In this document: positions 1 to 7,497 of the stretch, piece after piece | How positions within the stretch are numbered: the stretch's first letter is position 1 | Layout: each line of letters starts with the position of its first letter | Origin: CAYQTO01 sp964420455 | GTDB lineage: Bacteria; Sumerlaeota; Sumerlaeia; SLMS01 | Assembly (NCBI GenBank): GCA_964420455.1 | Contig: CAYQTO010000006.1 | Location: 1 to 58,006 of the forward strand | Direction: 5' to 3' | Length of the DNA: 58,006 nt | Translations under genes and position numbers: made by a program | Notes under the pieces: generated by a model | The model's database searches: none | Seen by the model: the letters and a program-made list of their open reading frames with translations, nothing else | Told to the model about the DNA's origin: nothing

Positions 1-274
1 CGTCGGCGTTCACGGCCAGGTAGCGGGGCTGGATCCCCTTCGGGAGGAAGCTCCACTTCATTCCCGTGGGGAAGCCGGCGCCGCCGCGACCGCGAAGTCC
101 CGACTCCTTGACCAGCTCAATGATCGCCTCCGGAGCCATGTCCTTGGCGATGCGAACGGCATCATAGCCGCGGTTCCTGCGGTATTCTTCGAGCCATTCG
201 GTCCTGTTCTCCTCGATATTTGGGAGCAGGACACGTTCGTATTCGGCAACGGCGGTGGGCAGGGTGGCGGACAT
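1..274 (-). CDS. nuoF: NADH-quinone oxidoreductase subunit F, N-terminal part (cut by window edge)
   Basis: NuoF is the FMN- and NADH-binding subunit of the complex I peripheral arm and passes electrons from NADH to the [4Fe-4S] chain. Only the first 91 residues lie in the window; the gene runs off the left edge. It starts at ATG 274 (MSATLPTAVAEYE). The glycine-rich FMN-binding stretch GLRGRGGAGFPTGMKW and the following YLAVNAD are typical of the family. The start lies 20 bases after the end of nuoE, so it is the next gene in the same minus-strand operon. The call is firm although the C-terminal [4Fe-4S] cysteines cannot be seen. Confidence 0.93.
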   Translation of the reverse strand, partial: MSATLPTAVAEYERVLLPNIEENRTEWLEEYRRNRGYDAVRIAKDMAPEAIIELVKESGLRGRGGAGFPTGMKWSFLPKGIQPRYLAVNAD

Positions 275-294
275 TCAGGATTCCTTCCTTGGGT

Positions 295-765
295 TCAGTC
301 GAGCGAGGCGAGGATTTCGTCTATACGACGCGGAGTGAGGTCGCCGTGGAGGGTTTCCCCAACGAGCATCGCGGGGGCCTCGGAGCAGGCGCCGATGCAC
401 TCCACCTCCTCGATGGAGAAGCGCCCGTCGTCCGAGATGTTCTTGCCCTCAGAAAAGCCATACTTGTTCCGGATGTAGCCGACCGCCTCGTGGGCGCCGC
501 AGATGGCGCAGGAGAGCGTGTGACAAAACGCGATGTGGTGCTTCCCGACGGGATGCTGGTGATACATCGTGTAGAAGCTGACGACCTCGTAGACCTCAGT
601 CGCGGTGACCCCGATGATCTCGGCGACTTCCTTCATGGCGTCCTGGGGAACCCAGCCGACCTTCTCCTGAACCATCCACAGGACGGGCAGGAGGGCGGAG
701 CGGCGCGAGGGATAGCGGGCGCAGACAGCTTCGATTTCGTCGTGACGGTCGTCGAGATAAGGCAT
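295..765 (-). CDS. nuoE: NADH-quinone oxidoreductase subunit E, [2Fe-2S] protein
   Basis: This 156-residue thioredoxin-fold [2Fe-2S] protein of the complex I NADH-dehydrogenase module partners NuoF. The four cluster ligands are visible as C81-x4-C86 (CHTLSC) and C123-x3-C127 (ECIGACSEAP), with normal family spacing. The length is typical for NuoE. Near its C-terminus the residues R-I-D are encoded CGT-ATA-GAC, one of the window's repeated 9-mers; ATA is an unusual Ile codon in this GC-rich sequence. It lies between the Uma2-like fragment and nuoF. Confidence 0.95.
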   Translation of the reverse strand: MPYLDDRHDEIEAVCARYPSRRSALLPVLWMVQEKVGWVPQDAMKEVAEIIGVTATEVYEVVSFYTMYHQHPVGKHHIAFCHTLSCAICGAHEAVGYIRNKYGFSEGKNISDDGRFSIEEVECIGACSEAPAMLVGETLHGDLTPRRIDEILASLD

Positions 766-791
766 TGGTTTGCTTGCTCGTGCGGGTGGGA

Positions 792-1112
792 TTAGGGGTC
801 GATATCCTCGAGAACAACGGCGACGCCCTCGAGAGAAGTGGACTTCACGACCGCGTTCGCGGGGTGGTGGACGATGTGGCCGTAGGTGGCCTGTTTTGTG
901 AGCGGCTTGGTTGCCTGGATGATCTCTTTATTCTCGAGGTCGATTACCCAGTATTCGGGAATACCGGCCGCGGCATAAATCGGGAGCTTTACCTCAAGGT
1001 CCACCCGCTCGTCGAGCCGGAGGAGGTCCACCGCGGCCATGCGAGGGTATTCGGCCGTTGTGATGGGGCGGATATCGGGGAGGTCCCGGGAGGACAGGAC
1101 GGAGACAGTCAT
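792..1112 (-). CDS. Truncated Uma2-family (DUF820) protein inside the nuo operon
   Basis: The 106-residue product carries the C-terminal half of the Uma2 fold: VKLPIYAAAGIPEYWVIDL matches the family's hallmark K-x-x-x-Y-x-x-x-G-[IV]-P-E-Y-W stretch. Full Uma2 proteins are usually near 190 residues, with an N-terminal half missing here; the sequence enters the domain at LPDIRP. The acidic residue normally found as V-E-V appears to be V-D-L, so the PD-(D/E)xK nuclease-like site may be degenerate. The start at ATG 1112 overlaps the stop of the upstream small membrane gene (ATGA), implying translational coupling. The role is unknown; I cannot tell whether it is a functional short variant or a remnant. 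Confidence 0.6.
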   Translation of the reverse strand: MTVSVLSSRDLPDIRPITTAEYPRMAAVDLLRLDERVDLEVKLPIYAAAGIPEYWVIDLENKEIIQATKPLTKQATYGHIVHHPANAVVKSTSLEGVAVVLEDIDP

Positions 1113-1369
1113 GCAGGCGTGCCGGTGGAGGGAGACTTGCGGCGAGGCGGGAGGATCATCATGGCGGCGAGGCCAAGCCCCGCAAGCGAGGCAGCGATGG
1201 CCGCCATCTGGCCCCATTGACCAGGCAGTGTATAGATGCCGAGGCAAAGCACGAGAAACACCATCAGCAGGGTCAGCCCGGTGCGGCTTTGTCCGATGCG
1301 GGCGAAGGGGCACGTTGGGCAGCCGCGGGTGCCGCAGCTTTCCCCGGTCTGCTCGAGCTGTTCCTTCAT
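1109..1369 (-). CDS. Small two-helix membrane protein with an N-terminal Cys cluster
   Basis: An 86-residue protein I do not recognise. Residues 1-28 are hydrophilic with three cysteines (C12, C17, C20 in SCGTRGCPTCPF), followed by two predicted membrane helices around residues 30-46 and 51-71 and a short basic tail. Its ATG at 1369 overlaps the nuoD stop by four bases (ATGA) and its own stop overlaps the next start in the same way, so it is locked into the complex I operon. The clustered cysteines could bind a metal, but that is a guess. It is not a standard nuo subunit. Confidence 0.7.
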   Translation of the reverse strand: MKEQLEQTGESCGTRGCPTCPFARIGQSRTGLTLLMVFLVLCLGIYTLPGQWGQMAAIAASLAGLGLAAMMILPPRRKSPSTGTPA

Positions 1370-2580
1370 CGGTCAACCTCCCCCATGACGGGATCAAGCG
1401 AGGCAATGATCGCCACGATATCGCCAACGGTATGGCCGACGCTCATGTCCTCGAGCGACTCGAGGTTCACAAAGCTGGGGCTTCGGACGCCCAGACGATA
1501 AGCCTTCGGGCCACCGTCGGAGACGAGGAAGAAGCCGAGTTCCCCCTTGGGGCCCTCGATTGCCTGATAGATTTCCGCCGGCGGCACCTTGAAGCCTTCG
1601 GAAGCGAGGAGGAAGTGATGGATGAGGTCCTCCATGGACTTCTTCACGTTTTCCTTGGGAGGGAAGATCACCTTGGGATTGTCGATGTTAACGGGCTCGT
1701 TCTGCATTTTTTCGAGCCGGTCCAGCGCCTGGTTGGCGATTTTCCAGGACTCCATCATTTCCTTCATGCGGACGAGGTAGCGGGCGAAGCAGTCTCCCCG
1801 GGTTTCCGTCGCGATTTCCCAGTCCAGTTCCTCGTAGGCAAGGTAGGGGGTGTGGCGCCGCACATCGTATTCGACGCCGCTTGCACGGAGCGAAGGGCCG
1901 GAAAGCCCCCAGCTCTTGGCTTCATCCGGGCCCATGGCTCCGATGTCCACGACCCGGTTCAGGAAAATCTCGTTTCCGTTGAGCATCAACTCGAGTTCCT
2001 TGTGAGCCTCGGGAAAGCCTTTGAGGAACTCGCGGACCATGCGGTGCCACTCGGGGTAGTCGCCGCGAGCCACGCCGCCGACGCGCATATAGCTGACGGT
2101 GAAGCGCGCGCCCGAGATCCACTCAAAGATGTCGTAGATCTTCTCGCGCTGGGTGAAGGACCACATGAAGATGGTCATGGCGCCGAGCTCCAGGGCCCCC
2201 GTGCCCACCCACAGCAGGTGGCCGCTGATGCGGGCCAGTTCGCAGAGGAGGGTGCGCAGGTATTTGCATCGGGGTGTGACCTCGAGCCCGAGAGCCTTTT
2301 CCACCGCCATGACGTAGCCGGTGTTGTTGGACATCGGGGCGAGATAGTCCATCCGGTCGGTGTAGGGGATGAACTGGTGGTAGGTCTTGTGCTCTGCGTG
2401 CTTTTCCTTGGCGCGGTGAAGGTAGCCGAGGTGGCAGGTCGCCTTGTTGATCACCTCGCCGTCGAGTTCCAGCACCACCCGGAGCACGCCGTGGGTCGAC
2501 GGGTGCTGGGGACCCATGTTGAGGGACATGGACTCGAGGGATTCGACGGGGAGTTCAACAACGCGTTTGGTGGATGGCAT
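1366..2580 (-). CDS. nuoD: NADH-quinone oxidoreductase subunit D
   Basis: NuoD is the 49-kDa subunit of complex I that forms the quinone site with NuoB. The protein opens with the diagnostic GPQHPSTHGVLR stretch and continues with family features such as HLGYLHR. I place the start at ATG 2580 (MPSTKRVVEL), preceded by AGGAAG six bases upstream; an in-frame ATG at 2604 has no visible ribosome site. That gives 404 residues, the usual size. The stop overlaps the next small membrane gene (ATGA). It sits between nuoC and that insert in the operon. Confidence 0.96.
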   Translation of the reverse strand: MPSTKRVVELPVESLESMSLNMGPQHPSTHGVLRVVLELDGEVINKATCHLGYLHRAKEKHAEHKTYHQFIPYTDRMDYLAPMSNNTGYVMAVEKALGLEVTPRCKYLRTLLCELARISGHLLWVGTGALELGAMTIFMWSFTQREKIYDIFEWISGARFTVSYMRVGGVARGDYPEWHRMVREFLKGFPEAHKELELMLNGNEIFLNRVVDIGAMGPDEAKSWGLSGPSLRASGVEYDVRRHTPYLAYEELDWEIATETRGDCFARYLVRMKEMMESWKIANQALDRLEKMQNEPVNIDNPKVIFPPKENVKKSMEDLIHHFLLASEGFKVPPAEIYQAIEGPKGELGFFLVSDGGPKAYRLGVRSPSFVNLESLEDMSVGHTVGDIVAIIASLDPVMGEVDR

Positions 2581-2647
2581 GGGTGGCTTCCTGAAAGGTC
2601 GCATTCGGCGTGGGTTGCGGCGGGTGAGAACGCCGCGCGTAAGTCGG

Positions 2648-3223
2648 CTAGATATCGGACAGCTGCTCGCGGATGCGCGGCACGAGGTTTTTCGGTTCGC
2701 CGGCCCGGGGCTCGGTGGCGCGCTTGAAGTAGAAGGACTTCACGCCGCCCAGAGGGAAATCTTTGCGCAGCGGGTAGCCCTCCCAGTCCTCGGGCATCAG
2801 GATCCGGCGGAGGTCCGGATGGTCGCGAAAGATGATGCCAAACATGTCGAAGGTCTCGCGCTCGAGCCAGTTCGCCGTCTTCCAGACCGGGACCACCGTG
2901 TCGATGGCCGGGTCGTTGTCCGACACGGCAGCCTTTACCCGCATGCGATGGGTCTTCGTCGTCGAATAAAGCTGATAGATGACGTCGAAGCGGGGTTCGT
3001 GGCCGAGCGCCGAGTAGTCCACGGCGGTTATATACGAGCAGAAATCGAACGCCGTGTCCACGTCATCCCGGAGGAAGGTGCAGATGTCCACGATCGCCTC
3101 GCGCTCGACCCGCATCACCAACTCGTTTTGCGGCGTGATGGTGATCTCCTCAACACGGTCCCCGAAAAACTCGGAGCACTTGTTGGCGAGGATTTCCTTC
3201 AGCTTTTCGAGATCGACGGCCAC
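2648..3223 (-). CDS. nuoC: NADH-quinone oxidoreductase subunit C
   Basis: NuoC is the 30-kDa peripheral-arm subunit of complex I. Recognisable stretches are ERETFDMFGIIFRDHPDLRR and RILMPEDWEGYPLRKDFP, near the C-terminus as usual. I choose the GTG at 3223 (MAVDLEKLKEIL) because AAGGAAGG lies nine bases upstream; the longer reading frame overlaps nuoB and has no good site. This gives 191 residues, close to stand-alone NuoC proteins, and leaves NuoC and NuoD as separate genes, unlike the fused NuoCD of enterobacteria. Confidence 0.94.
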   Translation of the reverse strand: MAVDLEKLKEILANKCSEFFGDRVEEITITPQNELVMRVEREAIVDICTFLRDDVDTAFDFCSYITAVDYSALGHEPRFDVIYQLYSTTKTHRMRVKAAVSDNDPAIDTVVPVWKTANWLERETFDMFGIIFRDHPDLRRILMPEDWEGYPLRKDFPLGGVKSFYFKRATEPRAGEPKNLVPRIREQLSDI

Positions 3224-3285
3224 GGGGAACGTCCTTCCTTGGGAGTAGTCGTGAACTGAGGGCAGCGCGGCCCCGCCGCGGATGA

Positions 3286-3813
3286 TCAGAAAACCGGAGT
3301 CTGGCCGATCTTCTTTTGAAGCTGCATGATTCCGTAGATGAGGGCCTCCGGGCGGGGCGGGCATCCGGGGACGTACACGTCCACGGGCACCACCTCGTCA
3401 ACTCCCTGCAGCACCGAGTAGACGTTATACATGCCGCCGCAGGAGGAGCACGCACCCATGGCAATGACCCACTTGGGCTCGGCCATCTGGTCGTAGATGC
3501 GACGAACGACGGGCGCCATTTTCTTGGTCACGGTGCCGGCCACGATCATGAGGTCTGCCTGCCGGGGGGAGGGGCGAAAGACCTCGGCGCCGAACCGGGC
3601 AAGGTCAAACCGCGAGGCTGCCGTGCCCATCATTTCAATGGCGCAACACGACAAACCCATCATGACCGGCCAGATGGAATTCTGCCGGGCGTACGCGATC
3701 GCGTCACTCAAGGTCTTGGTGAGCGCATTCTCCGGTGCCTGGAGGCTGACAAAGTCCGTCGCGCCCTCGCGGGTGCCGGGAATTACCTGGGTACCACCGG
3801 TTGTCAGTTCCAA
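3286..3813 (-). CDS. nuoB: NADH-quinone oxidoreductase subunit B, N2 cluster subunit
   Basis: NuoB carries the N2 [4Fe-4S] cluster that reduces quinone. Ligand cysteines are C56 and C57 (GLSCCAIEMM), C122 (GACSSCGGMYN) and C151 (PGCPPRPEAL). I place the start at TTG 3813 (MELTTGGTQV) because AAGGAG lies seven bases upstream; this overlaps the end of nuoA by ten bases and gives 175 residues. Longer in-frame starts would run deep into nuoA. The overlap and spacing indicate translational coupling with nuoA. Confidence 0.95.
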   Translation of the reverse strand: MELTTGGTQVIPGTREGATDFVSLQAPENALTKTLSDAIAYARQNSIWPVMMGLSCCAIEMMGTAASRFDLARFGAEVFRPSPRQADLMIVAGTVTKKMAPVVRRIYDQMAEPKWVIAMGACSSCGGMYNVYSVLQGVDEVVPVDVYVPGCPPRPEALIYGIMQLQKKIGQTPVF

Positions 3814-4250
3814 TTCAAAGCTCCTTTTTTCCACTCGTAGAGGAGACCCACGAGGAGGATCGTCATGTAGACGAGCATGACGAGCATCGAGAAGACCACA
3901 AAGCCGGGAACGACTGCGTTCTCCTGATGCGTCATCGCCAGCGCCCACACGACGATATAAACAATTTCCATGTCAAAGAGCAGAAAGAGCAAAGCGACCA
4001 GATAGAAGCGCACAAAGACTTGGACCCTTGCGGTTCCTACGGTTGGGATGCCGCACTCGTAGGGCTCGAGCTTGGCGGGGTTGGGCTTGTTTTTTCCCAG
4101 CAGGGGCGAGACGATCATGGTGAAGAGATAGAAGCCGGCGGCAATGACGAGCATGGCGAGGACCGGCAGATAGGCCTGCTCGATGGGGGTGTAGGCGAGG
4201 AGGGAAGAAGGCGGAATAACCACGGTGTTTTCAGCTTTCCGAGGGCGCAC
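3804..4250 (-). CDS. nuoA: NADH-quinone oxidoreductase subunit A
   Basis: NuoA is a three-helix membrane subunit at the junction of the complex I arms. Three hydrophobic helices are evident, and the conserved loop after helix 1 reads KLEPYECGIPTVG, with the cysteine-containing EPYECG motif. The second helix contains LLFDMEIVY, also diagnostic. The start is taken as GTG 4250; the family is usually 120-130 residues, so a start a few codons later is possible. It is the first gene of the minus-strand nuo operon and diverges from the DUF2752 gene, so the operon promoter should lie in 4251-4395. Confidence 0.93.
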   Translation of the reverse strand: MRPRKAENTVVIPPSSLLAYTPIEQAYLPVLAMLVIAAGFYLFTMIVSPLLGKNKPNPAKLEPYECGIPTVGTARVQVFVRFYLVALLFLLFDMEIVYIVVWALAMTHQENAVVPGFVVFSMLVMLVYMTILLVGLLYEWKKGALNWN

Positions 4251-4395
4251 TTTGTGAAAAAAGTCACAAGCGGGAGGGACTCAACCCGCGTCTCCTTTTG
4301 CCTGTCAATTGCAAAGCCCCCCGTCAACATCCGGTTGCGCGAACGGACCCCCTGTGCACGGTCGGCGGGACCGCCACGGCCCTCCCCTGACACCC
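4251..4395. promoter_or_regulatory. Divergent intergenic region upstream of nuoA
   Basis: These 145 bases separate the divergent nuoA operon and the DUF2752 gene, so at least one promoter must lie here. I cannot identify a convincing -35/-10 pair or an operator by eye; the assignment rests on gene orientation only. Confidence 0.4.
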
Positions 4396-4959
4396 ATGTC
4401 CGTCGAAACCGCCCCCGCAAGCGAACGCTCATTCCATGAGCCCGCCGATGCCTCCGCTCCCTCCCCGTCCGACCCCATTGGCACGGTCGCTCGGGCCCTG
4501 CTGGTTGCTTTCCTCCACCCGGTGACGGGTCTGCTGGGCACCGCAGGCCTTGTGGCCGGGGCCTTCATCATCCCGCCGGAGGGGCTGGGCGGTTCCACCT
4601 GCGCCATGATCCAGGTCGCCGGCATCCCTTGCCCGAGCTGTGGCCTGACCCGCTCCGTCTCTTCTGTCCTCCACGGCGAGTTCCTCGCCGCCTGGCAGTA
4701 CAATCCGTTCGGCTACGGGTTCGTGTTGGCGTTCCTGCTGGTGGCTCCGTCGGTGTGGCTGGGCCGCCGCGGTCGCGACTGGGTCCAACAACGGCTCGAG
4801 CCCGCCGCCGTTCCCATCGCCGCCCTGATCATCTTCTTTGTCCTTGCCATGATGGCCCACGGCATCTGGCGCGGGGCGGCGGTCCTGTCGGGCGATACGG
4901 ACCTCCAGTGGTGGCGCACCGACGAACCCGCACCCGCCCTGCGGAGCGACCGTCCCTAG
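4396..4959 (+). CDS. DUF2752 family membrane protein
   Basis: A 187-residue membrane protein of the DUF2752 family, whose function is not established. The signature GIPCPSCGLTRS (residues 76-87, cysteines C79 and C82) follows a further cysteine, C69, and lies between hydrophobic helices near residues 33-60 and 100-122; a third helix is near 140-160. The start is ATG 4396 (MSVETAPASE); a TTG start further upstream is possible but unsupported. It stands alone between the nuo operon and an exported-protein gene. Confidence 0.85.
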   Translation: MSVETAPASERSFHEPADASAPSPSDPIGTVARALLVAFLHPVTGLLGTAGLVAGAFIIPPEGLGGSTCAMIQVAGIPCPSCGLTRSVSSVLHGEFLAAWQYNPFGYGFVLAFLLVAPSVWLGRRGRDWVQQRLEPAAVPIAALIIFFVLAMMAHGIWRGAAVLSGDTDLQWWRTDEPAPALRSDRP

Positions 4960-5065
4960 ACGGTCCGCCCCGGAACCCATCCCCAGCTTTCCCTTGTCCC
5001 ATTTCGGGCCCCGACTGCCAGCCTTACCCCACACCCGTTATTCCATTCCGACCGACTGACATTAC

Positions 5066-6586
5066 ATGCTCCGATCCACTCTTGTCCTCGCCCTTGCCGC
5101 CTTCGGAACCCACGCCCTGGCGCAACCCACGTGGGAGGAGGTGGGGACCGGCTCCGCCACCCCGCCGGGGCTCATCCGATTTGAGTTCTTCGACCAGACC
5201 GTGGATCCCAACGGATGGGCGGACGCCCGGCCCGAGGCCGCGATCGTCGGCGGGATCCAGCCCCTCGTGGCGTTCAACTCCATCCGGACGGAAACCGAGT
5301 TCGGCGAGACGCTGACGCGAGCCGTGATCTACGATACCGTGGGCGGATGGCAGCTGCAGCCCAACGGTGGTCGGGTCTTCCCCGGTGTGCGCACCTGGCC
5401 GGAGACGGCTCCCGTGGTGGCAACGGCCCCCGGCGGCATGCTCGGCGCCGCCGCCCGCGGCGTGATCGGCATGGGGTTTCTCGGGGATGCATACTATGGC
5501 GAGCTCGGCCCGGGAGGATGGGAGGGCCGGGCAGGATCGCTCGAAACCGGTGGCATCACCGATTCGCCCACCTTCGCGGAGCAGGTCCACGATCTCTCGC
5601 TCGCCTTCGACGCCGATGGAATCCCCCACATTGTCTATACGGCGGGAAGCGAATCCAGCCGCTCGGTCTTCCTTCGCCGATTGAGTGGCAACCAGTGGAC
5701 GGGGGTTGGAGGATCGGACGCGACGCCGATTGCCGCGCCGCCACAGGGTGGCACGCTGCTGCATCCCGGGATCGGCTTCATCGCCGGAACGGTGCCGGTG
5801 GTGGGATTCACGGAACGGGTCGGTGTGGTCGAGAAGGTCCGCCTCTGGCGCTTCAACCCAGGGACCGGCCTGTGGGTCTCCTTCGACGGTGACACGATCG
5901 AGGGGCGCCGCCCGCAGATCGCCGGCACCGCGGATGGCTCCGATGTCTATATCGCCACCGAAACCCAGTTTGCCGGGCCACTGCGGGTTTACCGCTGGCG
6001 CGGAAGCGGCACGCCCAGCGACTTTGGCGATCCGATGGCGCCGTGGGGTCTGACGCAGATCGCCCCGCTCGACGAGTTGCGGACGACCGATCCGGATCCC
6101 CCCGTGGCCAGCGTGGCCATGGCGGTGGATTCCCAGGGGCTGCCGGTGGTCGTCTTTCGCGCTGCCTCCCCCAACCCGCCCCCCACCTTTCATCTCTACG
6201 CCTCCTATCGGAACCTCGCCGGCCAGTGGGTGGCCCTCGGACCGGTCGACGACACGGTGGGAATCAGCGGCATCGCTTACGACACGGCGGGGCAGGATTC
6301 CCCCCCGCTCGGCCACTTCAACCCGAGCGTCGCCATCGGCTTCGACAACCGACCGCTGGTGGCCTGGGAGTTCGACAATGGCGTGACTCCGGATCCGGCC
6401 ATCCTCGTTCGCCGGTACAACGCCCCAACGACGAACGTGGTGGCGCCGGAGACCGCCATCCGCCAACTGGCGTTGATCCTCCTCGGCGAGATCACCCCCG
6501 GCGCGCCTTTCCTCGAGGCGCTCGACGACAACAACGACCAGTTGCTCGACGCAGGTGACCTCGAGCGGCTGGCTTCGCGCCTCTAG
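5066..6586 (+). CDS. Exported repeat protein with dockerin-like C-terminus
   Basis: A 506-residue exported protein of unknown function. It has a signal peptide (MLRSTLVLALAAFGTHALAQ, cleavage after ALA-Q likely). The body contains recurring units of the type S-[LV]-A-[FIM]-x(2,4)-D-x-x-G-x-P followed by a short beta strand (for example DADGIPHIVYT and DSQGLPVVVFR), resembling beta-propeller blades. The last 40 residues (LLGEITPGAPF, then DDNNDQLLDAGDLERL) look like one calcium-binding half of a dockerin-type module. The stop shares the CTAG at 6583-6586 with the convergent glycosyltransferase gene. Likely a surface or secreted protein. Confidence 0.72.
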   Translation: MLRSTLVLALAAFGTHALAQPTWEEVGTGSATPPGLIRFEFFDQTVDPNGWADARPEAAIVGGIQPLVAFNSIRTETEFGETLTRAVIYDTVGGWQLQPNGGRVFPGVRTWPETAPVVATAPGGMLGAAARGVIGMGFLGDAYYGELGPGGWEGRAGSLETGGITDSPTFAEQVHDLSLAFDADGIPHIVYTAGSESSRSVFLRRLSGNQWTGVGGSDATPIAAPPQGGTLLHPGIGFIAGTVPVVGFTERVGVVEKVRLWRFNPGTGLWVSFDGDTIEGRRPQIAGTADGSDVYIATETQFAGPLRVYRWRGSGTPSDFGDPMAPWGLTQIAPLDELRTTDPDPPVASVAMAVDSQGLPVVVFRAASPNPPPTFHLYASYRNLAGQWVALGPVDDTVGISGIAYDTAGQDSPPLGHFNPSVAIGFDNRPLVAWEFDNGVTPDPAILVRRYNAPTTNVVAPETAIRQLALILLGEITPGAPFLEALDDNNDQLLDAGDLERLASRL

Positions 6587-7356
6587 CGCCCCAGGAACCC
6601 GTACCGCAGGATCGTGGCGATGATCTTGTAGCCGGCGAGGACGGTGCCCCTGACGGTGCCCGAGACCTTGGAGACACCGATGCGGCGCCGATAGCTGACG
6701 GGGACTTCGCGGCATTTCAGGCCCGCCCGCATGGCCTTGATCTGCATCTCGACGGTCCAGCCGTAGTTGGTGTCGGCCATCGCGAGCTGTTCGAGATCCT
6801 CGCGCCGGATTGCGCGAAAGGGCCCGAGGTCCGACCACCATCGACCCCAGATGAGACCCATGAGGGTGGTGGCGAGCCAGTTGCCGAAGAGCTGCTGGGG
6901 GGTCATGGAGCCGGGCTCGCGACTGCCGCGGGCGCGGGACCCGACAACGAAGTCCGCCCGGCCACGGAGGATCGGCGCAACGACACGGGGCAACTCCTCG
7001 CCGTGGTCCGAGAAATCGCCATCGATGAAGACGACGATCTCGCACCGCGGATCGAGGTGGGCGATTCCGGTCAGGCACGCCTGGCCATAGCCGCGACGGT
7101 TCTCGCGCACGACGCGGACCTTCGAGGAAACGGCAACCGCGGCAGCCCCGGTCCCATCCGTTGAGGCATTGTCGACCACGATCACCTCGAGGAGCTTGGC
7201 GAGTGGGAGCGACTGCAGCACGAGAGGGATCGACCGCACCTCGTTGTAGGCGGGAATGATGACCGAGATCGGTGGGAGCGGCGTGCGATGCGGCATGCCT
7301 GGACGCTGTTCCTCGCAGCCAATTCTGTTGGGGCCCCTCGCGAAGTGATTATTCAT
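6583..7356 (-). CDS. Family 2 glycosyltransferase, dolichol-phosphate-mannosyltransferase-like
   Basis: A GT-A fold glycosyltransferase of the DPM1/DPG-synthase type, probably moving a sugar from a nucleotide donor to a lipid carrier. The domain starts at ISVIIPAYNEVRSIP, with the donor-site VVDNASTDGT and the metal-binding FIDGDFSDH. No membrane helices are evident, so it lacks the C-terminal anchor of some relatives. The length is 257 residues from 7356; an in-frame ATG at 7296 gives a start closer to the domain and may be the true one. It converges on the upstream exported-protein gene, sharing CTAG. Confidence 0.86.
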   Translation of the reverse strand: MNNHFARGPNRIGCEEQRPGMPHRTPLPPISVIIPAYNEVRSIPLVLQSLPLAKLLEVIVVDNASTDGTGAAAVAVSSKVRVVRENRRGYGQACLTGIAHLDPRCEIVVFIDGDFSDHGEELPRVVAPILRGRADFVVGSRARGSREPGSMTPQQLFGNWLATTLMGLIWGRWWSDLGPFRAIRREDLEQLAMADTNYGWTVEMQIKAMRAGLKCREVPVSYRRRIGVSKVSGTVRGTVLAGYKIIATILRYGFLGR

Positions 7357-7497
7357 GGCGATGGCGACTTGACGGGCAAACCCTGAATGCCCATCTGGAC
7401 ATTTCCAATTCGTTCCTCACTTTCAAAGTAAGATTGCGTGCCCGCGTCCTTTGCGGTTTCTCTCTTTTGAAACCAATCAAATGGGGTAACTACCCTC

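Noticed and set aside
5024..7078. A 684-codon open frame on the minus strand
   Set aside because: It is antisense to the exported dockerin-like protein and part of the glycosyltransferase; composition (Arg, Gly, His-rich) is that of a shadow frame.
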